Shown here: piece after piece, positions 12,615 to 23,888 of the stretch
How positions within the stretch are numbered: the stretch's first letter is position 1
Layout: each line of letters starts with the position of its first letter
Origin: Gordius sp. MW1
Taxonomy: Eukaryota > Nematomorpha > Gordioida > Gordea > Gordiidae
DNA length: 64,000 nt
Assembly: GCA_964036665.1 (NCBI GenBank)
Contig: OZ038529.1
Span: 5,192,501 to 5,256,500, forward strand
Reading direction: 5' to 3'
Translations under genes and position numbers: made by a program
Notes under the pieces: model-generated
Databases searched by the model: none
Told to the model about the DNA's origin: nothing
The model's input: the letters and a program-made list of their open reading frames with translations, nothing else

Positions 12615-15107
12615 GATTCGAAACTAGATTAATATTGGCCTGGGGCGGCAAATTCATAAACTCTACGATTGCAAACTTATATTTAAAAAAAGGCCTTTTT
12701 TATATATATTCTGTTAACCCGTACAAACATTTTTTAAGATATGTTTGCAATTAATTTTTTAAAAGTAAAAAAGTAAAAGTTACGATTTAAAGCAACAGTA
12801 AGAGAGTTATATATTTTAAATTAACTCTTGATTTGTTTTATATATAATCAAAATCGACTAAATATATATTGTAACAGCCCTTGATAATATTAAAGGCAAA
12901 CAATATTTGAATTTGATTACCGTCTCTAATAAATTTCAAAAACTTCTACTGCCATAAATACCCATTTGCACATTATATTTTTAAGCATAAAAAAATATAA
13001 AAATTACAAAAAAATAATCAGACATTATTGGCACAATCTTTGTATCAAATTCAAAGTTATTAAATATTAATAAAAATAAAAAAACAATAAATTTTGTGTA
13101 GAATCAATTAAATTTTGGGTAGTAGAGGACTCGAATAAATAATTTCATTTACTAAATGTAAAAATTTCCTGCAGTATTAATGATATTAACGCTCTATTTT
13201 CTAAAAATAAAGTTGACGGGAAAAAACAATGCTTTGCCCTACATATAAATTTTATGAAAAGGAGCTTAAAATAGTAGCTAGTTAAATATCCTGGACAGGC
13301 TTAATCTAAAAATGTATAAATATATGTATGAGACTGATTAAAATTGATCGATGGGCCGTCTGTGCCTCGTAGTTATAATAAAAGAAATTTAATATTATAT
13401 ATTAAGAAATCATTCCAATCCAAATAATGCTTTTTTCTATATATATCTTAAAGTAAACTGAGTAAATTTCATAATATACAAGCACCGCAAAATATAAAAA
13501 GGACAGTTTTTAATTAATATATAACATTATTACGAAAGTAAATTCAACGACTAGCAAACATCAAAGAGAATGATTGACTCATTTAATTAACTTTTAATTA
13601 AGCAATACCAAGACCAATATATGAAATGTGTCAATATTCTTAGAAGCTAATTAAAGAAATCTAAAATAAAAGCAAGAATTTGACCATCATCCTTAAGACC
13701 AAAAAATAATTAATTTCAAGTATTAGTAAATACAAAATATGGGAAAATAAGATATACTAACGAAAGAATATGTTTGCCATTTAAGTAATGTCCAATTTAA
13801 CCAAGTCTTTAATAACAGAAAAATTAGCCTTTGTGTTATTTTCTACGAAACTCATTTTTTACAGTCTTTTGATTTTTCACTTTTATTGAAATTTAGATGG
13901 AGGGAAAATCAATTCGACACATCAATGATAATGATTGAAAGAAATCAACGTGGCCCAGGTCTGGCTAAAATCTTAAGCCTGTTAGATGATCAACGGTCTT
14001 TCTTATGTAACCTATATTTTTTAAAACTCTAATGTCAAAATTAAACAATTTACAACAAGTATTTTTAGAAAATTTAAGAGTTGTTTATAATTTGATAAAA
14101 ATTTAAAAAAATTTATATAAAAAAGGCATAATAAATATAAAAATCATTTTAATCTATATTCCCCCCAATTGCTCAATTTATATTTCCTTTTCCAGTCAGC
14201 CAACTTAATTACCTCATAACTATTACCTACCTATCCTCCTTAGGATTACGCGTACTGGACGGCTCCCCAAAATTCCGCAACCTTATATTTATTTATGGCC
14301 TCTAAAATGAGCCAGGCCCTCCCCAGGGAATGGAAAGAAACCAATATAATATCTACCCCCCCCCCCTCGACCAGACCAGACCACGTTAAATAGATCCTAA
14401 TTATTATTTTTTCTGGACTGGACACTACTGACAAAGGAATTGGTGTTGGTCAATCGAATTGCACGTCGAAAAGTATAATTTATTACCAGCCACACTCACT
14501 CACGCACACACGCGCACGTTCAACCGTATGAGCAGTGGGCAGGCACCTTCTTATGGGTAGCAGTCTTGCTTGGGTTTGATTTAGTGATGGGTCAAGGCAC
14601 GAGGCTTATGATTGAAGTTAGTTGCAACGTAGGAAAAGAAAATTAATCGTAAATCATCAGGGTTGCCACTGAGACCGCAAAAAAACATAAAAAACTTGCA
14701 CAACACGATTTTCATCTAAATTTTGTAAAACTGAATTAGTCGCAAATCTGTATAAAGATTTGCTCAAAATCGCTATTTCCTATAATAACCAATATGGGTG
14801 GGGGGGGGGGGGGAAGGGGAAGGGGTTAGGGCGGGAAAAACTAATCTATTTTTTCGACCGTAACAAAAGCTTTTTCGATGTGATATGGTCATTGTGGGAC
14901 AAGGCGTTTTTTTCTTTATAGTTCTGCTATAATAATAATAATCTGTTTCACGCCCACGGACACTAAAGATAGTGGCGCGGTACATTTTATAACTGGTTAA
15001 CTCAAAATCTTAATTTATTTTGCTTCCCATGCCTTAACCCTCCTCGTGACTTTATCGGACGGTCTCAGCTATTACATTTAAAGAAAACGAACGCAAAAGG
15101 TGCACAC
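12615..15107. other. AT-rich non-coding stretch
   Basis: Nothing recognisable. A G run with GGGAAGGGGAAGGGG lies at about 14797-14826. Confidence 0.45.
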
Positions 15108-15113
15108 TTGAAA

Positions 15114-15282
15114 GTAGAGAACTCCACGGGTGACCCGAAACCCGACCCGGACCCGATATCGGATCGAATTCGGGTTAATCATTTTGAAATGTCTTCGGGG
15201 TCGAGTCGGTTTCGGATTAAAAAATTTTAAATGCTTTCGAGTCGGGTTCGGGTTGATAGAAAGTGACTTTAAGGTTCTCTAC
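15114..15282. mobile_element. Small MITE with ends GTAGAGAAC and ACCCG-rich interior
   Basis: 169 bp with inverted ends GTAGAGAAC/GTTCTCTAC and a 6-bp direct repeat TTGAAA on both sides (15108-15113, 15283-15288). The interior is dominated by ACCCGACCCG and its complement. Related fragments lie at 2857-2960, 3764-3830, 22785-22860 and 39105-39235. Confidence 0.65.
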
Positions 15283-15288
15283 TTGAAA

Positions 15289-18200
15289 TAAAGCAAAGAA
15301 GCTAATTTAGCTGAAAATCGGAATTTTATAAAAGAAAACGCGGGGAACACAAGCTATTTAATGGCAAAAATTTAGAATAATAATATTAGTAAAAATAGGT
15401 AATGTTAGAAGTTAAAGGAGCGCATATAGTAGTAATAATAGTAATTGCCAATTTTATTTAATAGAGCGGAGAGGCTGGGGTAGCCTTATCCTTAATTATA
15501 TTTATTTCGGAAAGAGAGAGAGAGCGAGATTGTAATCTCTTCGTCAAAAGGCACGAGGACCAAAGCCTTAACACTAATCTCTAACAGACATAACTGGGGA
15601 CACCTCACGTTACGTCTAAGTCTACTATCGGGGATCAGGAGTCACAAAGGGACAAAGGAAAGGGTTACTTGATTTGAAGGCTAATAACGAAATAACTAAA
15701 ATCCAATCAGCATAATAATTAGGTGGATGCCCATTTATATTAAACCAATTGGATGCCTCATTTATGGTAATAGACAAAATTTCGCGAAATTAATCAAATT
15801 TCGCCATTACAGTAAAGTCTATGCAAGAGTCTACCACAAAACTAATTTTTAAAACCCTTTAATACTTTGCAGATCAATCAAAGCATGATTCATTTAGAGT
15901 TTTAATCTTTTCTAAGACATTAAGAAGTGCCCCAAATTTTTCAGTGTTGTTACTTTTTAAATTTTTTGAACTGTACTTGAATATTAAATACTTTCAAAAT
16001 AATCATTAATCATATAGTTTTAGATTGAGAGGACAATTTATAGTGCAAAACAATGGTAAATTTTTTTAATCGACTGGCACTGATAAATGGCTTACACCCT
16101 TCATTCGCGTATGTACACACCAGGAAACTGTGTGTGTGTAAGAATAAGTCTAATTAGACCCACAAAGGGTATGTCAAGGGTGGGGGGGGGGGTGTGGGTG
16201 GCTACCAAAATTTGTCACAAGTAAAGCCCCTTGTTCCGTCCGTGCTATAAAAAGAAGGAAAGACGGCGAAGTGGAGAAAAAAATGATCAATCATATTAGA
16301 GATATCGAGCTCTAGCAAGGTCCCCACCGTCTACTGCACCATACTACAAAAGAATTATAATACGTTTTCTCTCGTCTCGCTCGAAGGCTAAAACCCGAAA
16401 CCCCCTTTGGCCAGGTTAAGCGTTGCACAGCCCGACACGCGTCCACGTGCATGGTTGTTGTACCACTTTGGACTATAAATCATTTGATAATTGGTACATT
16501 ATGACTCTAGCCAAAAATAACACTAAAATTACCATTATGCATGTGAGTAAGCCTGTATTAGAAATATGGAAAATATCTATTATAAAGTTCGCCCTCCAAT
16601 TGTATAATTTTAAGCCATGAAAACGTGCGAAAATAACTTTTGTAGGAATGTGCGAAAATGTTAGTGGTGAGAAGGTGGGAAAAACACAAGAAATTACATC
16701 GGACATGGCAGTTAACGGTAAAATATATTTCATGCTCACATTCACATCTTTCTTACCAATTTTCTTAAAATTTTCAATGAATTCGGCCAACAAAGCTTAA
16801 ATCAACTAAAACTTATTTATTAATAGCCTAATAAATTTTTTTAATGGACGAACATTCCCCTGTTTTAAAATATAAAAACTTAATTGACCTATATACCCAA
16901 AAATAATCTCAAAGGCTTTTTCTACATTAAACTTTTCATTTAGGCTGATGTTAAGATTATATAAAAATTGAAAAAGGAGCTAAGAGCAGCCCACGCCTCC
17001 TCCACCCCCCAGAAAAAAAAATAAAAAATAACTCTAAAAATTCTTCTAGATTAAATTATAATATTATTTCCTATTTGCGTCTCCCGCTCCCCTAACTTTT
17101 CACTACGTCACTCATAACTTTATAGATGCTAGTTTTTACCGTCAATCAAAAGTATTGCACTTACTTACCACTGACAGTTGAGCTACCTTTCATATAAATA
17201 TAGATAAAAAATCCCCAACAAAATTCATTACAAAGTAAATAGGCCTGTAATAATTGAAGTGAAATAAATAGAGCCTCGCTTCGTAAAAACACTCTTCCTT
17301 CATAATAAAAAACCTATATTTGTCATTTTCACAAAAGAAAGCGAAATAAATACTTGCGAAAAACAGGATATTTATATTTTTGTCAACTAGGCTACTACAG
17401 TATATCTAATAACAACGAAAACTTTTAAGTAGAATTAGAAAGTTAATAAAAATAAAAAATTGCTTGATAGTTTGTTAGCTCAAATTATAGATCTAGAGGG
17501 CCCATATAAATTCGCGAAGCTGTTCTTATTTTTTTGAAACGTTTATTAAATTTAATTTAAAGTTTTGAATTGTATATTAATTTAAATATATAATTTTAAA
17601 TAATATAAAGACGGTTAATTTCATAATAAAGCTCTTAAAGTTAGTAACCAAAGTTAGTTTTTACACAAATATACACTTTCGTAAAGCCTTGTTTACAGAC
17701 AGCCACTAGACAATCTCTCAAATCAAACTTATTAAAACTAGATTTTATTCGGCCAAACTCGCGATTTTTTAATAATCACATATCCTATATACCCCTTACA
17801 AATCTATTTGTATCAATCCTATTTTAAGAAGACTAGTGTATAAATATACACAACATTAAAGAAATATAAAACGATAAATACAAATTTTATCTTTGTTGTC
17901 TCACATATAGGAAACGACCTTAAATCATTTATAGGTCCTCGAATCACGAAAACGATTCAATTGTGAATTTAAACTTTAACCATTAAAGAAATAAATCACG
18001 AAAAATAATGAAAAAATTTTTAACTCACAGTTTTATACGACAATCCCTGAGGGGATAATAATTTTTTTTAAAAAATCCAAATATTGTGAGTCACTTTAAT
18101 CATTTAACACTCGATTGAGTGTCGTAATATATAATTGATATCAAATGTTAAGTATAGTTAATAAATCATATGAGATCAAGCAAAAAATTGTGCCCTGTTC

Positions 18201-18359
18201 TCCTTAAATCCTAGAATTATTTGTCAATTAGCCACATAATATTTTTAATTCCGTAAAGTTTCTATTAATCCTGGTAAAAATGGTTAAACCAATGGTTATA
18301 CATTAATATTTAAAAAAAGGGGTTAATGAAAAAATTTCAAAATTGTGTTTATGAATGTA
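15289..18359. other. AT-rich non-coding stretch
   Basis: Short simple repeats only (GAGAGAGAGAGAG at about 15513, TGTGTGTGTG at 16129, a G run at 16181). No coding family recognised. Confidence 0.45.
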
Positions 18360-18367
18360 TCTCCTAT

Positions 18368-18531
18368 CATGGGCGTAGCCGAGGGGGAGCAGGGAGGGGC
18401 GGCCTTACCCCTCTTAATCCAAAAATTTGCTACATTAATCTAAAATATGCCTAAAATTTTAAAAATGATCATTTTGCCCCTCCCTAAATCATTTTTGCAC
18501 CTCGCTAAATCCAATGCTGGCTACGCCCATC
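18368..18531 (+). mobile_element. CATGGGCGTAGCCA MITE
   Basis: 164 bp with ends CATGGGCGTAGCC and GGCTACGCCCATC. Flanks TCTCCTAT and TCTCTTAT differ at one position. Confidence 0.88.
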
Positions 18532-18712
18532 TCTCTTATAAACAAATGGGTATGCCAAATGTAATTAGACTGTTTGACAGCCACCAGTAGGCTAAAAATT
18601 AGCCATAACAAATATAAATCACCTTTTAAGCAGATCATATATTCGCTACCTTTTCTGAGCCATGATCAGCTAGAAGCAACCGATCTTTGTCTTGATAATA
18701 ATAACTTATGCT

Positions 18713-18879
18713 CATGTAGACAGGATTGTAATTTGGGGGGGGGGGGGGGGAAATGATTTAGGAAAGGGCAAAATGATATGTTTTTTAAATTTTAGTCATA
18801 TCATATAAAATTTTTGATAATTTTTGGATTTAGGGGGGGAAAGGAGCTGCCCCTCTCTGTATCGCCCGCTACGCCCATG
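18713..18879 (+). mobile_element. CATGGGCGTAGCCA MITE with damaged left end
   Basis: The left end is shortened to CATGTAGACAGG; the right end GCTACGCCCATG is intact. Exact 8-bp duplication CTTATGCT (18705-18712, 18880-18887). A 15-base G run lies near the left end. Another left-end fragment follows at 18890-18960. Confidence 0.85.
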
Positions 18880-19117
18880 CTTATGCTCCTAAGCGTAGTC
18901 AGGAGGAGGCAGCTCCCCCCTAACTTAAAAAACATCTCGATTAAACCAAACTATAGTAAAAGTTTTAAAATATCATTATTAAAAATTAACTAAGCCCTAT
19001 GCTTAAACTTAATACATATTACGATCGAGATTCGAGACAACGCCCTGCTTAAGCCAATATGACCCATATCCATTAATGCTTTAGCATCAAATAGTCTTTC
19101 GGGTTATGACTTTTAAT

Positions 19118-19256
19118 CTAGGCGTAACCAGGATTTAACTTCGAGGTGGGGCAAAAATAATTTAGAACAAGGCAAAAGAATGTTGTTGTTTTTGAATTTA
19201 CACTATAATTTTCATAAAATTTGTAAATTTATGGGGGGGGGGGTCACCCCCTAGCT
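19118..19256 (+). mobile_element. Diverged CATGGGCGTAGCCA MITE
   Basis: Starts GGCGTAACCAGGATTT, has GGGGCAAAAATAATTTAG inside, and ends near GTCACCCCCTAGCTCTAC. Both ends have decayed. Confidence 0.6.
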
Positions 19257-21049
19257 CTACACTTATAACTTTCACCATGGATCCAAATTGATCCCAGCTA
19301 CTACGGACGACTAATCCAAACTTTCGTTACATCTATAATTGTAACGTGAATTGTGTACACGACGACCCGATTGGTATCATATGATCGCAAAGTACGGACT
19401 TTAAGCCACGCGGCTGGTATACAGGAGGGGACACACCCGATGAGCAGCAAAACGGGGTACGAAATTGGGACTGTATGCCAAAGGGAAATTGATTTCATCC
19501 CTCTATCGATTTTGTATGTCCCCTTCCCATATTATTTTATATGTGCGTGTGCGCCTGCGTGTGTCCACGTTAAAAAAGGGCACGGGTAGACGACGGGTTA
19601 GGTTGATGTGTTTAAAACAAAACAAAAATTAGTATCTCCGGAAGGAGTGAATAGCATCTAGTCCTGGGCTAGACCAAAATTGCTTATTCGTTTGGGCATA
19701 GATGGGATGAAATAGGGAGGGGGGAAAGGGGGGGGGCAGCATGGAGATGTACACCTGTGATTTTATTATATTTTCAATGAGTAGGTCAGCTAATTGGAGC
19801 TCGAAAGCTTTTCTTACGATCGAAACAACTAGCCTCAAAATTGAGTGAACCTATAAGTAATAATATAGCAAGTTTAGGTAAATTAAGCGAATTTCTGCAT
19901 TAAGTTTTTGGGGCGAATCAAAATCTATAAGTAGGCTTGAAAAAGTAAGTTATTATAATACAAATTTACAGAGCGAAAGTTCTTTTTTAACATCAGAACA
20001 TGGAGAGCAACCCAAGCAAGGAAGCGTTTTTATATTAATTAATATAGCCTTCGATTAACTCTGTACAAATAGAGGCTAACCCCTAATGAATCAATTGATA
20101 AATGAATCGCTAAAACTAAATGCTTCAAAGGCGGTAGCTCACCTTAGACATTTCAATTGGTTATTAAGTTGTGAACATTTAAATGGGAGAAGGTTGAAGG
20201 TAAAAATCTATTACCTCAAGGGTCCATGAAAAAGGGATTTCTTTATAATTCAAGATTTATAGTCCAGCCGATGCGCTGATCGAATATTAGGTGATTTGTA
20301 ATTGTTTAATTTCAACGCAAAATTATGAAAATTTTTCTAGCTTCGTTGCGAATCCATTAGAATATTCCCAAAATTAGTAGAATTTGGCACATGGTTTTCA
20401 TGGGGCAAAACGAAATTATACGGTTCTTTCGGTGTGCCATTTAAGTTAAGGTTATACTTTCGCAAGATCATCGTTAAAATCTTCATTAGAATTAGGATCC
20501 GAGGAGAGAAAACATTTTTTCGTGATCAAAAAAAATTTTTACGGGAAAAAATCAAATGCGTATATAACTCTATCTATAAATAACTATTTGAGAGTCGACG
20601 ACGCCAAAAACACATTGTACAACCATAACACTTAATATATTAATAGTATATATATTTATATGATATGATAGTAACGTGGAGAGTACGAATTGGCTACGCC
20701 ATGGGATATATTGGACATTGGGGGACTCCAGCCATACCGCCATACCCTTCCCTTCCCAACTGACCGTCGTCAACCTATTCTCTTCTCATACGTCTCTCTT
20801 ACGAGGATCGACTTCACCAAACACTCAGGGAGGAAGGACACGGGTCGAGCATATAATTTAGAGATTGCCTCGAGATAACCTTCGCTACCCTAAAATAGAC
20901 TCCCACCCTTCCTCTAGGTCACTCACGACCTTATAGGATAAATATGTTTATAAAGTTACATTTAGTCCAAGTCGAACAAATCCCCAAAAGAGAGTAAGCC
21001 TATTTGACTACATTTATGACTTCTATGAGAGATGCTATTAAGTCCTAAA
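19257..21049. other. Non-coding stretch
   Basis: 19290-19600 and 20670-20880 are less AT-rich and open in overlapping frames on both strands, but none of the peptides resembles a known family. Confidence 0.4.
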
Positions 21050-21625
21050 AAATGGATTTTCTTAGAGGGCCCGAGCATAAAATGCTTTATTTTTATTTTT
21101 GGCAAGACCAGAACCCGAGCCTGGCTCGATTTTTTGAATACAAATTTTTTAAGCAAACTTTACATTTAAAAATTAATTTATCATATAAATAAGAAATGAA
21201 TTAGAATGTTATATTCGTAATTTAAGACAAGACAAGGATAAGTTTGGAATGAAGAATCCAAATTCAGTTTATACCATTTATTCAACAATACATTTAACGC
21301 AATAATAAATATACATTTATTTAACAGTTTAAAATAAATAAACTTTTTGATATATTTATTTTTTTATAACAAAAGTTCTAATCGCTTCTAATAATATATA
21401 AATTATTAAATAAAATGTGCAATTTTGATCAAAAAGTTATTTTATATCGAAATGGGTTAATTTAAATCTTATTTATTAATAGTTAATTGGCTTAGGTCTG
21501 ATTCGGAACGGGTAGCCCCATCAGGGACCTGAGCCTCAATTACTCATTAAATTGTGTCCGAGTCCGGCCCGAAACTCTCTCAAACCGGGTCCGGTCGGAT
21601 GGCCCGTGCAGACCTTTACCAACCG
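21050..21625. repeat. GC-island pair, possible further MITE
   Basis: GC-rich blocks GGGCCCGAGC...CCCGAGCCTGGCTCG (about 21067-21130) and GGTCTGATTCGG...GGGTCCGGTCGGATGGCCCG (about 21494-21606) flank an AT-rich core, the same architecture as the GC-rich MITEs. I could not define ends or a duplication. Confidence 0.35.
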
Positions 21626-21889
21626 CCGGTAAAGGGCTTTACATAGGAAGGACTTACAATTGAGAGAGAGAAGATATATGTATTTATAGGCAAAAAGATG
21701 TTAGGATTAAAAACATCTCTATCATAACTAATGAACGAAGGTTGCCTCAACAAAACAACAAATCATGCCGCATAAATGAATTACTATTTTGCGTCGGGTT
21801 TGTTTGGTTAAAAGTGATAGAAGACTCACGTATTAGCATATAAAGAAGATTTATGAAAGCGAACCTTTAAAATAAAGGTTGAATGTAAG

Positions 21890-22166
21890 CAGGCGCGTAG
21901 CCGAGAGGGCAGAAAGTGGGAATTTTCTACGCCCTTGACCAAAATTTGAAAATTTTTTTGAAGGTCCATGTCCTTTTTTAAGGTATAAAATTGTTAGTAA
22001 ATGCTCTGATTAATGAAGAGAAGAGATTTTTCCAAAGCTGGTTATATCGCGCCTTGAAGTTTCGCATATATTGTACGCGAAGTTTACTTTTGTTACATTA
22101 TAAATTAAAGTGTCGAATTTTTTTTTGTATTTTTCCCCCCTTGAGAAAATCCTGGCTACGCGCCTG
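21890..22166 (+). mobile_element. CAGGCGCGTAGCC MITE, exact 8-bp duplication
   Basis: 277 bp with ends CAGGCGCGTAGCC/GGCTACGCGCCTG and exact flanks AATGTAAG (21882-21889, 22167-22174). The ends share GCGTAGCC with the CATGGGCGTAGCCA family but the interior differs, so it is a sister family. A right-end fragment lies at about 41750-41798. Confidence 0.9.
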
Positions 22167-22265
22167 AATGTAAGGAATGTACTTCTGCCCGACTAAGAAC
22201 CACCGTCAAAAGCTAATATTAAATTTAAGCGGATAATAAAGAGTGGTATCCAGTAAACCCTAATT

Positions 22266-22405
22266 CATGGGCGTAGCCATGGTAAGGGAGGGTGGGGGGC
22301 AGGGAGAGGCGGCTGCCCCCTCTAAATAAAAAATTTCTTAAAATTTTGCCCCTCCCTAAATCATTATCGCCCCCCCCCCTAATTTCGATGCTGGCTACGT
22401 CCCTA
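22266..22405 (+). mobile_element. CATGGGCGTAGCCA MITE
   Basis: Starts CATGGGCGTAGCCATGG and ends GCTGGCTACGTCCCTAT. G/C runs flank the core. The target duplication is not clear. Confidence 0.8.
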
Positions 22406-23888
22406 TAAAAATTTAAAGCAACTTTACAATATCCTCACTTATTAATGTAATATCACATCAATAATATAAAACTATAAATACATGTATCGACTCATTAGGT
22501 CTAGTTTGATAATTTTCAATAGAAGGTTTGGAACAGAATTTGGTAAAGTCAATATTCTCCAATCCATTTTAATCTAAAATATGTATTTAAATTTCACAAA
22601 ACCACACTTGACTCAACCCTAGACCCGACGTTAATCGAACCACCCCAAAATTAACAAATACTCCATTTAAGATCAAGAAACTTATTAGACGCGCGGACTA
22701 TATTAAACATAAATGTTATATTTTTTTAATGATTTATAATTATGTATGTGAAAAAAGCATGCTAGAATTCTGCACAATCAATTTTCGACCCAAACCCGAC
22801 CTAAATTTTTTTATACTGTTAACCGGTGGGTGAGGTTTCGGGAGACTCGTACAGCACTGGATTAAAAATAATAGTTAATTTCGGTAGCAAGGGTTATGAT
22901 TTGCCCCGAGCAAGATTTTAAGATGGAAAGAGAGGCAAAAAGCAAGTTTAACTCAAGTTCAGAAAATAAATATTAAAAAGTTCGAAAGAACCATAAATTT
23001 AAGCCAAAAAACTTAGTGTATAAAAAAAAGAACCATCTTGTCACTCTGCCACCCCACGTCGTCAAAAGAAATTGCACCGCTGCCTTGTGGCTACCTTTAG
23101 CCTGTCTCCTGATGTGATTTCGAGAGGCACAAAATTCTCAAAAATTACAAAAATTAGGAATTTTGATTATTTTTATTTTACTATACAGAAGTTAATGGGG
23201 AAATAAAATAATATGGACAACAGCGACGACTAAACGATCTCGATAGTTATAAACATTTCCTAATTTAAAAAAGCAAATGCTAGCAAGCGGACTAAGTGGT
23301 GAGCTAAAAAAGGGAGCCAAAAGGAGGCACAACGACCCCCGCCCCCACCGGCCATTAAACCAAAGATTATTATAAATGTAAATATTTAAGATTTGAAAAA
23401 CAATTCTTCACTAAAGTTAAATTATCGCCGAACTTTCTTTTTCAACCAGGGTATTAGAGCATTAAAGCGAAAGTTGATGCCTCAACCTAAATTTAAAATT
23501 CAAATTGCAATTAATGAAGCTAAATTTTATATTCAGCACATCGAGTCGCTTTAATCCGGAATTTCATTTGGAGTTCATCAAATGCCACATTGGACGTCAA
23601 CGAAATCACTTCTAGTTGAATTCGATTTTGATTGCTTTTTATCTCTACCCTTAACATTATTGATTGGCCAGGTAAATTTTCTCAATACGGGTATAAAAAA
23701 ATTTTGTATTTAGAGGTGCCTGGTTGGATGGAGTTTGAAAATAGTTGATTTTTAAGACTTTGATCCTGCCTAGAATTGGATCAAACTTGTTAAAATCCAG
23801 ATTTCGCTAAAACCGTAGCGCCTAGATAACGGGTCTAACTTATATTTCCTAGGAGCCATTATGCTTATTCGGTAATTAAATATAAAAA

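Noticed and set aside
16473..16793. 106-codon minus-strand frame
   Set aside because: Hydrophobic, AT-biased peptide without motifs; an open frame of this length is expected by chance in 64 kb.
19353..19589. 78-codon frame and the opposing 65-codon frame
   Set aside because: Both strands are open at once in a locally less AT-rich stretch and neither peptide looks like a known family. Probably chance.
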